Assembly: GCF_910586915.1 (NCBI RefSeq)
Contig: NZ_CAJULN010000049.1
Coordinates: 1 to 18,621, forward strand
Origin: an uncultured Bacteroides sp.
GTDB lineage: Bacteria > Bacteroidota > Bacteroidia > Bacteroidales > Bacteroidaceae
Reading direction: 5' to 3'
DNA: 18,621 bases
The notes under the pieces are model-generated. The model did no database searches. It was not told the DNA's origin and saw only the letters and a program-made list of their open reading frames with translations. Of the stretch, positions 5,238 to 14,875 are shown one piece after another (positions within the stretch are counted from its first letter, which is position 1; each line of letters begins with the position of its first letter). The position numbers and the translations under genes are program-made.

Positions 5238-6330
5238 AGTCAGTAATATGTTGGTTAAATTTATCTTGTTGATTTTGTAATATCTCTATTTCAATAGGTA
5301 AGGCATAGACAAATGGTTTCAGTGCCTCGTCCAGTTCCGGATGGTTGACCAGGCGTGTCGCGTCCTTCTCGGTGGTGATTATCAGCCGGTTTTTATCTGA
5401 TAACCGTTTGAATCGTTCCTTTATCTGTTGCATATCTTTGTGGGTGAAATCATGGTGGTCGCTGAAAGACAATGTTTCTGTTTGTTTGGCATAACCTTCC
5501 AACCTTTCCAGGATGGGAGCAGGAGATGCAATACCGGTTACTAACAATACCTCTGTATCTGTCAGTGAAGTTAGGGGAATTTCTTTGTTTACCGAAACTG
5601 TATTTGTAGCAGTTCTTCTGATTTTTTGCTGAAATACAGGTTGCAGATTCCCATAACGGAACGATGAGAAGAATAACTGTTGGTACGGATAAAGATTTAA
5701 ACGTTTGATAATGATATTGTAATCAATTGGCTTGATGTCTTGAGGACATTTGGTGACAATAACGATTTGTGCCCGGTTCTTACCACTGATAGGTTCGCGT
5801 AAACGTCCTGCCGGAAGCAATGTATCGTCACAAAAAAGTCGGTGATAGTCTGTCAGTAGAATACTAAGTCCCGGTTTGACATAGCGATGCTGGAAAGCGT
5901 CATCCAACAGAACAATATCTATTGTGGGTTCTTTCAAGGCAAGCAGTTTTTCAATTCCATGACAACGGTTTTCGTCGACAGCCAACGTGACGGATGGGAA
6001 TTTGGTGTACATCTGATAAGGTTCGTCACCAATCGTCTTGACAGTACTTTGAGGGTTGGCGAGTACATAACCTTTTGTACGTCTTTTATATCCTCGGCTT
6101 AGTACAGCTACCTGATATTTATCGTACAATAACTTTATCAAATACTCTGTATGAGGAGTTTTACCAGTTCCGCCTACAGTCAGATTTCCTACACTTATAA
6201 TAGGAACATTGAAACTCTTCGACTGGAATACTCCCCAGTCAAAGAGTTTATTCCTTATTATTACCACTACTCCGTATAGCCACGAAACAGGATACAGCCA
6301 TTTATGTATTTTGAAAAAGTGTTCGTTCAT
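5200..6330 (-). CDS. lpxK: Tetraacyldisaccharide 4'-kinase
   Basis: This 376-residue protein phosphorylates the 4' position of the lipid A disaccharide precursor on the inner face of the cytoplasmic membrane. The Walker A is GGTGKTP (53-59) after ISVGN. A Walker B-like LLDDAFQHR (141-149) and the LPAGRLREP block (172-180) are typical of LpxK. SRGYKRRTKG (78-87) is also conserved. The hydrophobic N-terminus (about 11-25) fits the membrane-associated helix of the family. It starts 10 bases after the sppA stop and overlaps punA by 38 bases. It is longer than E. coli LpxK (328 residues) through its C-terminal part. Bacteroides lipid A is described as lacking the 4'-phosphate, through later removal by LpxF, so a functional kinase is still expected. 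High confidence. Confidence 0.95.
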   Translation of the reverse strand: MNEHFFKIHKWLYPVSWLYGVVVIIRNKLFDWGVFQSKSFNVPIISVGNLTVGGTGKTPHTEYLIKLLYDKYQVAVLSRGYKRRTKGYVLANPQSTVKTIGDEPYQMYTKFPSVTLAVDENRCHGIEKLLALKEPTIDIVLLDDAFQHRYVKPGLSILLTDYHRLFCDDTLLPAGRLREPISGKNRAQIVIVTKCPQDIKPIDYNIIIKRLNLYPYQQLFFSSFRYGNLQPVFQQKIRRTATNTVSVNKEIPLTSLTDTEVLLVTGIASPAPILERLEGYAKQTETLSFSDHHDFTHKDMQQIKERFKRLSDKNRLIITTEKDATRLVNHPELDEALKPFVYALPIEIEILQNQQDKFNQHITDYVRENTRNRSLS

Positions 6331-6340
6331 ACAGTACGGT

Positions 6341-8119
6341 TTATTTAATATTCAGTTCGAATGGGATACGTGCTTGAATCATGGATTGTTCCTTCAAATT
6401 CTTCAGTAAGCCGAATTGTTGATAATACTCACCTAATTTGCTTTTCAGAAGTTGTGATTCTACATAATTAGTCGGTTTAATGTTGAAGAGGGAAGACAGG
6501 AAATCTTGCTTGTTGGGATAAGATACTACTGTATATCCTTCAATACCTGCTTTGGCTACGGCAATATCCAATGCTTTGTCAATACCTCCAAGTTCGTCTA
6601 CCAGTCCCAGCTCTTTGGCTGTCTCACCGGTCCACACACGTCCTTCGGCAATCTTTCCGATGTCTTCCTTTGTCGTATGGCGTCCTTCGGCACATCTGCT
6701 CACAAATGTGTCATACCCTTGACTTATCATCATCTGTAACAATGATTTCTCATCTTCATTGAAGGGACGCATCATATTTCCAAAGTCTGAATATTTATTG
6801 GTTTTAACCACATCATATGTCAGACCGATTTTCTCTGTTAATTCTTTGACATTCGGAACCATTCCGAAAATGCCGATAGAGCCGGTCAATGTTGTGGGTT
6901 CTGCGACAATCGTATCGGCTACACAAGAGATATAATAACCACCAGATGCAGCATAGTCGCCCATAGAAACGATAACGGGCTTTTTAGCTTTTAATTCTTT
7001 GACTGCATACCAGATTTGTTCCGAAGCAAAAGCACTTCCTCCCGGAGAGTTGACACGGAGCACAACAGCTTTTACATCGTCATTCTCCTGCAATTTGCGT
7101 AAATCACGAATGACTTTAGGACCTACAATAGCTTCTTCAGAAGCAGAAGAACTGGGATAATCTGTAATTTCACCGGATGCATAGTAAACAGCTACGATAT
7201 TACCGCTTTTATCTTTGGGAATATTTTTTTTCACATTCACCATATCTGCCAGTCCTAATATCGGGAGATGGCTGTCTTTGTCTATTTCCACCATTTTTTT
7301 GAGATAGTTGCGTACGTCGTTGCGATAAATCAGAGTATCTGCCAATCCACATTTTATGCTTTCTTCTGCTGGATAGAACATTAACATACGGTCTGCATAA
7401 GTATTGAGAGAATCGACCGGAAGGTTGCGACTGGCAGCTACTCCTTCCGTTACTTGTCTCCAAATAGAGTTGATGAAAACTGTCACCTGTTCACGGTTGG
7501 CGGGACTCATTTCGGTAGCGATGAATGGTTCGACAGCCGATTTGTAAGTACCAACTTTGAATACTTGCATCTCTACACCGATTCTTTGAAGTAAATCCTT
7601 ATAAAAAAGAGGAGCAGAGGCGATGCCACGCCATTCGATCATGCCTTTGGGATTAAGCAGTACTTTGTCGGCTGCGCTGGAAAGATAATAAAGCCCCTGT
7701 GTATAAGAGTCACCGTAGGCAATGATGAATTTTCCGCTTTCCTTAAAATTAAGTAACGCATTACGAATTTCCTGCAAAGAAGCGTAGGATGCGCCTAATG
7801 AACCGACCTGCAAATAAATTCCTTTGATATTTTCATTCTCTTTGGCTTTCTTGATAGACGAAAGAATATCATCCAGTCCATATATGTTGGATTCGTCACC
7901 TAATAACTGTGATAAAATACCTAACGGGTTTTCTTGTGTACGCTCCACTAACGTACCGTTCAAATCAAGCATCATTACAGAATTCTTTTTTACTATTATC
8001 TCTGTATCCGAAGCAGACATGACGCCGAACAGCGTTACCATACTGATAATAAATATTACAATACTTGACAAAATGATACCAGTCATTGTGGCAAGTGTGA
8101 ATTTCAAGAAATCTTTCAT
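6341..8119 (-). CDS. sppA: Signal peptide peptidase SppA, 67K type
   Basis: This 592-residue membrane-anchored serine protease degrades leftover signal peptides. One N-terminal membrane span (about 9-34) is followed by a periplasmic tandem-repeat protease, the long SppA form. The Ser/Lys dyad is visible: K193 in VGTYKSAVEPF in the N-terminal half and S392 in DYAASGGYY in the C-terminal half. The supporting motif LRVNSPGGSAFASEQ (354-368) and the TGSIGIFG strand (412-419) are intact. It is the first gene of the operon, with a promoter-like element about 40 bases upstream. The chosen ATG is the one directly preceding the membrane helix. High confidence. Confidence 0.95.
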   Translation of the reverse strand: MKDFLKFTLATMTGIILSSIVIFIISMVTLFGVMSASDTEIIVKKNSVMMLDLNGTLVERTQENPLGILSQLLGDESNIYGLDDILSSIKKAKENENIKGIYLQVGSLGASYASLQEIRNALLNFKESGKFIIAYGDSYTQGLYYLSSAADKVLLNPKGMIEWRGIASAPLFYKDLLQRIGVEMQVFKVGTYKSAVEPFIATEMSPANREQVTVFINSIWRQVTEGVAASRNLPVDSLNTYADRMLMFYPAEESIKCGLADTLIYRNDVRNYLKKMVEIDKDSHLPILGLADMVNVKKNIPKDKSGNIVAVYYASGEITDYPSSSASEEAIVGPKVIRDLRKLQENDDVKAVVLRVNSPGGSAFASEQIWYAVKELKAKKPVIVSMGDYAASGGYYISCVADTIVAEPTTLTGSIGIFGMVPNVKELTEKIGLTYDVVKTNKYSDFGNMMRPFNEDEKSLLQMMISQGYDTFVSRCAEGRHTTKEDIGKIAEGRVWTGETAKELGLVDELGGIDKALDIAVAKAGIEGYTVVSYPNKQDFLSSLFNIKPTNYVESQLLKSKLGEYYQQFGLLKNLKEQSMIQARIPFELNIK

Positions 8120-8160
8120 TGTACTTATTGTTTTTTACTCCAACTTGGTTATTAAGCTAA

Positions 8161-8193
8161 CAAAGATAAATAATAGAGTTGATATTTATTCAA
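8161..8193 (-). promoter_or_regulatory. Promoter of the sppA operon
   Basis: On the minus strand there is TTGA (8193-8190), 21 bases, then TATCTTTG (8168-8161). The predicted start near 8154 gives a leader of about 35 bases before the sppA ATG. Confidence 0.55.
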
Positions 8194-8265
8194 TAAGTCG
8201 TACGATTTTTTGTTTTATCACAATCAATCTGTATAAATCCGTACTTCTTTCGTTTAAGATTTAAG

Positions 8266-8331
8266 TATATTTGTTAGTATATAATCGTCTTAAATGGAGA
8301 GAAAACTTTAATTTTGTGGCACATATGTTTG
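8266..8331 (+). promoter_or_regulatory. Candidate -7 boxes upstream of the GH92 gene
   Basis: Three exact TAnnTTTG words occur on the plus strand: TATATTTG (8266-8273), TAATTTTG (8309-8316) and TATGTTTG (8324-8331). None has a convincing TTTG/TTGC -33 box at the usual distance, which would fit a promoter needing an activator. The sequence does not tell which one is used. Confidence 0.35.
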
Positions 8332-8387
8332 TAGATGTATGAAAAGAATGGCCTTGTAGTGCGACATTAATTTAACACTATATTTAC

Positions 8388-10583
8388 ATGAAAAGAAAAA
8401 CTCCTTTATTGACTGCTGCTTTAGCAGGATTGTTTTTTTATTCTTCCTGTGCTCCGACAGAAAAAATGGAAACACAGGATTATACCCAATATGTTAATAC
8501 TTTTATAGGTGCTGCTGATAACGGACACACCTTTCCGGGAGCGTGTTATCCTTTCGGAATGATACAGACCAGTCCCGTGACCGGTGCTGTCGGTTGGAGA
8601 TACTGCTCTGAATATATTTATCAGGACACGTTGATTTGGGGATTCACTCAGACTCACCTAAACGGGACGGGATGTATGGATTTGGGTGATATTCTGGTGA
8701 TGCCGGTAACAGGTACACGTACCCGTGCATGGGATGCCTATCGCAGTCATTTCTCAAAAGAAAAAGAATCCGCTGTTCCGGGATATTATACGGTTGAACT
8801 TTCCGACGCCCAGGTGAAAGCAGAACTGACCGCATCTGTTCATTCGGCTTTGCACCGTTATACTTATCACAAAGCCGATTCGGCTTCTGTATTGATTGAC
8901 TTGCAACATGGGCCTGCATGGAGAGAAGAACAATATCATTCACAAGTGAACAGTTGCGAGGTGGATTGGGAAGATGCACAGACATTGACCGGTCATGTCA
9001 GAAATACCGTATGGGTGAAGCAGGATTACTATTTTGTGATGAAGTTCAACCGTCCTGTGATAGATTCCCTCTACCTTCCGATGGGCGAAACAGAAAAGGG
9101 AAAACGTATTATCGCTACTTTCGATATGAAACCGGGTGAGGAACTGATGATGAAAGTAGCCCTTTCTACAACCGGCGTGGACGGCGCAAAGAAGAATCTG
9201 GAAGCTGAAATTCCCGCATGGGACTTTGACGGAGTGAGGACTGCCGCACATGATGAATGGAACAATTACCTGAGCCGTATCGAAATAGAAGGCACTGATG
9301 ATGAAAAGACCAGTTTCTACACCAGCTTCTATCATGCATTGATTCAACCGAATCAGATTTCAGATGTAGACGGAATGTACCGTAACGCTGCCGATTCCAT
9401 AGTAAAAGCCGGAACTGGAACTTTTTATTCCACCTTCTCTTTGTGGGATACTTATCGTGCCGCTCACCCGTTCTATACATTAGTAATTCCCGAGCGTGTG
9501 GATGATTTTGTAAATTCATTGATAGAACAAGGTGAAGTACAGGGTTTCCTGCCTATTTGGGCATTGTGGGGAAAAGAAAATTACTGTATGATTGGCAATC
9601 ATGGTGTATCGGTTATTGCTGAGGCCTACCGTAAAGGATTCCGCGGTTTTGACGCCGAACGTGCTTTCGAAATGATAAAGAAAACTCAGACAGTATCCCA
9701 TCCGTTGAAGTCTAACTGGGAAGTTTATACAAAATACGGATATTTCCCGACAGATTTGATAAAAGCCGAATCGGTTTCTTCGACACTTGAATCAGTCTAC
9801 GATGATTATGCTGCTGCCGATATGGCACGCCGTATGGGAAAAGAGGAAGAGGCTGCTTATTTCGCCAAACGTGCAGACTATTATAAGAACCTTTTCGATT
9901 CGGAAACTCAGTTTATGCGTCCGCGCAAATCCGATGGCACTTGGAAGGCTCCATTCAATCCCAGTGCACTGGGACATTCGGAGAGCATTGGCGGCGACTA
10001 TACCGAAGGAAATGCATGGCAGTACACTTGGCATGTACAGCATGATGTGCCGGGATTAATCGGTCTGTTTGGCGGCGAAGAACCTTTCTTGAATAAGTTG
10101 GATTCTTTGTTTACACTGAAACTCGAAGGCGAAAGCCTGGCGGATGTAACGGGCTTGATAGGCCAGTATGCGCATGGCAACGAACCGAGCCACCATGTTA
10201 CTTATTTGTATGCGTTGGCAGGTCGTCCGGAACGTACGCAAGAGTTGGTTCGTGAAATCTTTGATACTCAATACAGGAACGAACCCGACGGATTGTGCGG
10301 AAACGACGATTGCGGGCAGATGTCTGCTTGGTATATGCTTAGCGCGATGGGCTTTTATCCGGTAGATCCCGTGAGTGCTGAATACGTATTCGGTGCTCCG
10401 CAACTGCCGAAGATGACTTTGCATTTGGCGGACGGAAAGACATTTTCGATTATTGCAGAGAATCTGTCGGAAGCACATAAATATGTGGACAGTATTACAT
10501 TGAACGGCGAACCGTATACGGAAAAAACAATTTCGCATGAAGATATTGTAAAAGGCGGAACGCTGATATATAAGATGAAATAA
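8388..10583 (+). CDS. GH92 family alpha-mannosidase lipoprotein
   Basis: This 731-residue exo-acting glycoside hydrolase is probably specific for alpha-linked mannose on host or fungal glycans. The N-terminus is a lipoprotein signal: K2-R-K, a hydrophobic core, then YSS-C21, a relaxed lipobox with Tyr at -3. The mature protein starts CAPTEK, without a clear surface-export signal, so it may face the periplasm or the surface. GH92 motifs are YVNTFIGA and PGACYPFGM near the N-terminus, THLNGTGC, and in the catalytic (alpha/alpha)6 domain DYTEGNAWQYTWHVQHD with E540 as predicted acid. The GNDDCGQMSAWY block (from G638) has D640/D641 as candidates for the base. The family uses calcium and inverts configuration. 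Linkage preference (alpha-1,2, -1,3 or -1,6) cannot be read here. It precedes the regulator on the same strand, with 149 bases between them. Confidence 0.93.
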   Translation: MKRKTPLLTAALAGLFFYSSCAPTEKMETQDYTQYVNTFIGAADNGHTFPGACYPFGMIQTSPVTGAVGWRYCSEYIYQDTLIWGFTQTHLNGTGCMDLGDILVMPVTGTRTRAWDAYRSHFSKEKESAVPGYYTVELSDAQVKAELTASVHSALHRYTYHKADSASVLIDLQHGPAWREEQYHSQVNSCEVDWEDAQTLTGHVRNTVWVKQDYYFVMKFNRPVIDSLYLPMGETEKGKRIIATFDMKPGEELMMKVALSTTGVDGAKKNLEAEIPAWDFDGVRTAAHDEWNNYLSRIEIEGTDDEKTSFYTSFYHALIQPNQISDVDGMYRNAADSIVKAGTGTFYSTFSLWDTYRAAHPFYTLVIPERVDDFVNSLIEQGEVQGFLPIWALWGKENYCMIGNHGVSVIAEAYRKGFRGFDAERAFEMIKKTQTVSHPLKSNWEVYTKYGYFPTDLIKAESVSSTLESVYDDYAAADMARRMGKEEEAAYFAKRADYYKNLFDSETQFMRPRKSDGTWKAPFNPSALGHSESIGGDYTEGNAWQYTWHVQHDVPGLIGLFGGEEPFLNKLDSLFTLKLEGESLADVTGLIGQYAHGNEPSHHVTYLYALAGRPERTQELVREIFDTQYRNEPDGLCGNDDCGQMSAWYMLSAMGFYPVDPVSAEYVFGAPQLPKMTLHLADGKTFSIIAENLSEAHKYVDSITLNGEPYTEKTISHEDIVKGGTLIYKMK

Positions 10584-10597
10584 GTTTATAGAGTTCG

Positions 10598-10632
10598 GAC
10601 ACCCGGAGCGCTGTTTTTGCGCTTTGGGTGTC
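10598..10632 (+). terminator. Terminator-like hairpin after the GH92 gene
   Basis: A 14-bp stem (10598-10611 with 10619-10632, including two G-T wobbles) closes a 7-base loop 14 bases past the GH92 stop. There is no T-run behind it, so termination may be partial or it may serve as a 3'-end stabilizer. Confidence 0.5.
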
Positions 10633-10681
10633 GAAACAACTTTGTTCTATCAAGTAAAGAAGTCAGAAACTGTATAATTCG

Positions 10682-10712
10682 TTGCGGTTTATTTATTTTT
10701 TTCATATTTTTG
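10682..10712 (+). promoter_or_regulatory. Promoter of the hybrid two-component regulator
   Basis: TTGC (10682-10685), 19 bases, then TATTTTTG (10705-10712) make a well-formed Bacteroidetes promoter. The predicted start near 10719 leaves only about 20 bases before the ATG at 10742. The regulator therefore seems to be expressed independently of the GH92 gene. Confidence 0.6.
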
Positions 10713-10741
10713 CTGGATACTTTTGAATATTAGTGGAAGAC

Positions 10742-13700
10742 ATGAACTACTTTGTAAGAATAAGAAGATTTTTATTGTTAACAATCCTTCTCGTTGCCAG
10801 TACTGTAAGTAGAGGGCAGATTTATAAATACATCGGATTAGGAGACGGTTTGAACAACCAGAAAATATATCGCATTCAGAAAGATTGGCGGGGATATATG
10901 TGGTTCTTAAATCAGGAAGGGATAGACCGTTATGACGGAAAATACATCAAACATTATAGTTTTTCCGATGAAAGTATGAAACTTGATTCGCGGATTGCCT
11001 TGAAATGGGTCTATATGGACAGAGACAACGTATTATGGGTAATCGGTCAAAAGGGGCGTATCTTTAAATATGATTCTCAACATGATAAATTTGAACTGGT
11101 TTATGTACATCCGGAATTAATCAAAAACAAATCGCAAGCACTCTTAAATTATGGTTATTTGGATAAGAATAGCCGCATTTGGTTGTGTCGTAAGGACAGT
11201 ATTACCTGGTACGACACCCATTCGGGAAAGGTATCGCATATGTCAGCACCGGTTGCTGACGAGATTGTTACTATCGAACAGATGGATAACGCTCATTTTT
11301 TTATCGGCACAGGGAACGGGGTGGCTCATGTTAGGGTAGAAGAGAAGTATTTGAAGCGGATTCCTGATTCGGTAATGGATAGTATCAATACACCGGTTCA
11401 TGACCTTTATTACCATGCTTTTTCCAAGAAGATGTTTGTGGGAACGTATAAAGAAGGAGTGCTTATTTGCGACATGAAAGAAGGAAAACAAGTCGGTTCT
11501 TGTTCTTCTCCGAACAATGTGGAAATCAACCGTATCACAGCTTTGAACAGTCACGAACTTTTAGTAGCAACAGGTGGAAAAGGGGTGTACAAACTGGATG
11601 TGAATACCTGCATGAGCGAGCCTTATATCATAGCAGATTACAACAGCTACAACGGTATGAACGGAAACAATATCAATGATATCTATGTAGACGAAGAAGA
11701 GCGCATTTGGCTTGCCAATTATCCTACGGGTATCACTATCCGTAATAACCGTTATGGAAGCTATGATTTGATTAAGCACTCGATGGGTAACCACCGCTCG
11801 TTGGTGAACGACCAGGTGCACGATGTGATAGAAGACGGTGACGGCGACCTTTGGTTTGCCACCAGCAACGGTATCAGTTTCTATCAGACCAAAACAAAGG
11901 AATGGCGTTCTTTCTTTAGCTCTTTTGATTCGGTGCCCGACAACGAGAATCACATCTTTCTGGCTTTGTGCGAAGTCTCTCCGGGAGTGATATGGGCAGG
12001 TGGTTTTACATCGGGTATTTATAAGATAGAGAAGGATGGATTCAAAGTCAACTATATATCTCCTACTGCTATGGCAGGAGTACGCCCCGACCAGTATATC
12101 TTTGATATAAAGAAAGATTCGAATGGTGATATATGGTCCGGTGGATATTTCCATTTGAAACGTATTAATCTTGAAACTAAAAATGTGCGTTTATATCCAG
12201 GAGTAAACTCCATTACTACCATTTTAGAAAAAAACTCCCGTCAGATGTGGATTGGAACGCGGATGGGACTTTATCAGCTCGACAAGAAATCCGGAGTTTA
12301 CAAGTATATCGACCTGCCTGTGGAGTCTGCCTATATATGTTCATTGTACCAAAGAGAAGACGGCATCCTGTATATCGGTACCCGGGGAGCCGGATTATTG
12401 ATATACGATACCAACACAGACGAATTTGTTCAACAGTACAGGACAGACAACTGTGCGCTGATTTCCGACAATATTTATACTATCCTTTCTCGTCAGGACG
12501 GCAATCTTCTGATGGGTACGGAGAACGGTATCACGATTTTTTCATTAAAAGACCGTACTTTCCGCAACTGGACACGCGAACAGGGATTGATGAGTGTGAA
12601 CTTTAACTCTGGTTCTGCCACTACTTACAATAAGAATATGCTTGTATTCGGCGGCAATGACGGTGCCATTAAGTTTCCAACGGACATACAGATACCCGAG
12701 GTACGTTATTCACGTCTGTTGTTGCGCGACTTCATGATTGCCTATCATCCCGTTTATCCGGGCGACGAAGGCTCTCCTCTCGAAAAGGACATTGATGAGA
12801 CTGACCATTTGGAGTTGCCTTACGGGCAGAATACTTTCTCTCTCGATGTAGCATCCATCAATTACGACTATCCTTCCAATATCCTTTATTCATGGAAAAT
12901 CGACGGTTATCACAGAGAATGGAGCCGTCCGAGTCAGGTCAACCGAATTCTTGTCCGCAATTTGCCGCCCGGAAGTTATACATTGCAGATTCGTGCCATC
13001 TCCAACGAAGAGAAGTATAAGACCTATGAGACAAGAAGTCTGCATATTGTCATCACCCCTCCGTTGTGGGCGAGCAAATGGGCGATGGCAGGATATGCCT
13101 TTCTGCTGATATTGGTTATGGTTATCATCTTCCGCGTCATTATGCTGCATAAGCAGCAGAAGGTATCGGACGAAAAGACACGTTTCTTCATCAATACCGC
13201 CCACGACATACGTACGCCGCTTACTTTGATAAAGGCTCCTTTGGAGGAAGTGGTAGAGAACGGCATGGTGTTCGACCAGGCGTTGCCCCATATGAATATG
13301 GCTCTTAAGAATGTGAATACATTGCTTCAACTGACTACCAACCTGATAAATTTTGAGCGGATAGATGTCTACTCTTCCACGCTGTATATTGCCGAGTACG
13401 AGTTGAATACTTATATGAACGACGTCTGTAGCACCTTCCGCAAGTATGCTGAAATGAAACACGTCAGGTTTGTTTATGAAAGCAATTTTGATTATCTGAA
13501 TGTGTGGTTTGATAGTGAGAAGATGGGCTCTATATTGAAGAACATCTTGTCGAATGCATTGAAATATACTTCGGAAGGAGGTAGCGTATGCATTTCAGCC
13601 AGCGACGAAGGAAACACATGGAGCATCGAGGTAAAGGATACTGGAATCGGTATTCCTTTGAGTGAACAGAAGAAACTGTTCAGAAATTGTTTCCGTGGCA

Positions 13701-14767
13701 GCAATGTGGTCAATCTGAAAGTGACCGGTAGCGGAATCGGGCTGATGCTCGTATATAAGCTGGTTAAGTTGCATAAAGGGAAGATTCAGATTCAGAGCGT
13801 AGAACAGCAAGGAACGTGTGTGCGGATTGTTTTCCCGAAAGGCAATAACCATTTCCATAAAGCGAAATTCATTTCGCCCAAGATGCCGAATGAATGTCCG
13901 GAGACAGCCATACCGGGTGATACCGTAGATTTTCCGGTGACGGAGATTCCTCAGAAGAACAACTCCTTGCAACGTGTCCTGATTGTAGAGGACAACGATG
14001 ATTTGCGTAATTATCTTGTGGATATGTTCAATACCAATTATAATATTCAGGCTTGTCCGAACGGAAAGGAAGCACTTGTCATTATACGGGAATTCAATCC
14101 GGATCTCGTCATATCCGACATCATGATGCCCGAGATGAGTGGCGACGAACTTTGTGCTACCATAAAGGGCAATCTTGAGATGTCTCATATTCCGGTCATT
14201 CTGCTCACTGCTTTGGGAGATGAGAAAAATATGCTTGAAGGGCTGGAAATCGGAGCGGACGCCTATATAACCAAGCCTTTCAGTGTGGGAATACTCAAGG
14301 CTACGATTAAGAATATGCTTACCAACCGTGCTTTGCTCCGCCAGGTGTATAACAGCATCAAGGATGAAGAGCAGGATGTCCCGACCAACTGTACGAATAC
14401 CTTAGACTGGAAGTTCATCACCTCTGTCAAGGAATGCATAGAGAAGAACATGGGCGATTCGGAGTTCAATGTGGAAATACTTAGCAGTATGCATCACATG
14501 AGCCGCACCAGCTTCTTCAACAAGCTCAAGGCACTGACCGGTTATGCACCTGCCGATTATATCCGTCTGATACGTTTGCAATATGCCGCACAATTGCTGA
14601 AACAAGGCGACTATACAATAACGGAGATTGCCGATAGGGTAGGATTCTCGGAGGCGAAATACTTCCGTGAAGTATTCAAGAAGTATTACGGTGTAAGTCC
14701 GAGTAAGTATGCGGAGGGTGAGCAGGCGGGAACTTCTCCGGCAGCCAATCTCAAAAGCGAGGAGTAG
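10742..14767 (+). CDS. Hybrid two-component system sensor-regulator (HTCS), AraC-type output
   Basis: This single 1341-residue chain senses a glycan signal in the periplasm and binds DNA in the cytoplasm. Order of domains: a signal peptide ending near SRG-Q; beta-propeller repeats (Reg_prop type, recurring IWLA/LWFAT/IWAGG units) to about 690; a Y_Y_Y domain (about 699-760); one membrane span (780-802); HisKA with H821 in TAHDIRTPL; HATPase with N-box LSNALKY, G1 box DTGIGIP and G2 box GSGIGL; a receiver from about 1076 with phospho-acceptor D1126 in VISDIMMPE; and an AraC HTH (about 1232-1332). All catalytic residues look intact. A GTG three codons upstream (10733) would add three residues; the ATG at 10742 is preferred because it starts the signal peptide cleanly. 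HTCS proteins usually switch on adjacent glycan genes, so GH92, sulfatase and symporter are candidate targets. Family call is near certain; ligand unknown. Confidence 0.96.
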   Translation: MNYFVRIRRFLLLTILLVASTVSRGQIYKYIGLGDGLNNQKIYRIQKDWRGYMWFLNQEGIDRYDGKYIKHYSFSDESMKLDSRIALKWVYMDRDNVLWVIGQKGRIFKYDSQHDKFELVYVHPELIKNKSQALLNYGYLDKNSRIWLCRKDSITWYDTHSGKVSHMSAPVADEIVTIEQMDNAHFFIGTGNGVAHVRVEEKYLKRIPDSVMDSINTPVHDLYYHAFSKKMFVGTYKEGVLICDMKEGKQVGSCSSPNNVEINRITALNSHELLVATGGKGVYKLDVNTCMSEPYIIADYNSYNGMNGNNINDIYVDEEERIWLANYPTGITIRNNRYGSYDLIKHSMGNHRSLVNDQVHDVIEDGDGDLWFATSNGISFYQTKTKEWRSFFSSFDSVPDNENHIFLALCEVSPGVIWAGGFTSGIYKIEKDGFKVNYISPTAMAGVRPDQYIFDIKKDSNGDIWSGGYFHLKRINLETKNVRLYPGVNSITTILEKNSRQMWIGTRMGLYQLDKKSGVYKYIDLPVESAYICSLYQREDGILYIGTRGAGLLIYDTNTDEFVQQYRTDNCALISDNIYTILSRQDGNLLMGTENGITIFSLKDRTFRNWTREQGLMSVNFNSGSATTYNKNMLVFGGNDGAIKFPTDIQIPEVRYSRLLLRDFMIAYHPVYPGDEGSPLEKDIDETDHLELPYGQNTFSLDVASINYDYPSNILYSWKIDGYHREWSRPSQVNRILVRNLPPGSYTLQIRAISNEEKYKTYETRSLHIVITPPLWASKWAMAGYAFLLILVMVIIFRVIMLHKQQKVSDEKTRFFINTAHDIRTPLTLIKAPLEEVVENGMVFDQALPHMNMALKNVNTLLQLTTNLINFERIDVYSSTLYIAEYELNTYMNDVCSTFRKYAEMKHVRFVYESNFDYLNVWFDSEKMGSILKNILSNALKYTSEGGSVCISASDEGNTWSIEVKDTGIGIPLSEQKKLFRNCFRGSNVVNLKVTGSGIGLMLVYKLVKLHKGKIQIQSVEQQGTCVRIVFPKGNNHFHKAKFISPKMPNECPETAIPGDTVDFPVTEIPQKNNSLQRVLIVEDNDDLRNYLVDMFNTNYNIQACPNGKEALVIIREFNPDLVISDIMMPEMSGDELCATIKGNLEMSHIPVILLTALGDEKNMLEGLEIGADAYITKPFSVGILKATIKNMLTNRALLRQVYNSIKDEEQDVPTNCTNTLDWKFITSVKECIEKNMGDSEFNVEILSSMHHMSRTSFFNKLKALTGYAPADYIRLIRLQYAAQLLKQGDYTITEIADRVGFSEAKYFREVFKKYYGVSPSKYAEGEQAGTSPAANLKSEE

Positions 14768-14805
14768 ACATCTCTTGTCTCCAGGCGGAGACGGATGAAC
14801 AGATA

Positions 14806-14844
14806 AAAAGCCCTGCAAGAATCGGTGGTTCTTGCAGGGCTTTT
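14806..14844. terminator. Bidirectional terminator between regulator and symporter
   Basis: A perfect 16-bp stem (14806-14821 with 14829-14844) encloses a 7-base loop. It has a T-run on the plus strand (14841-14844, then CTTT) and A-residues on the left that give a T-run on the minus strand. It lies between two convergent genes and can serve both. Confidence 0.9.
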
Positions 14845-14875
14845 CTTTATTGCTTTTCCTTATAAAAGGAGATTG

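Noticed and set aside
8120..8387. Extra gene or riboswitch in the sppA-GH92 divergent gap
   Set aside because: Only promoter-like words were seen; no reading frame with coding character and no conserved aptamer structure.
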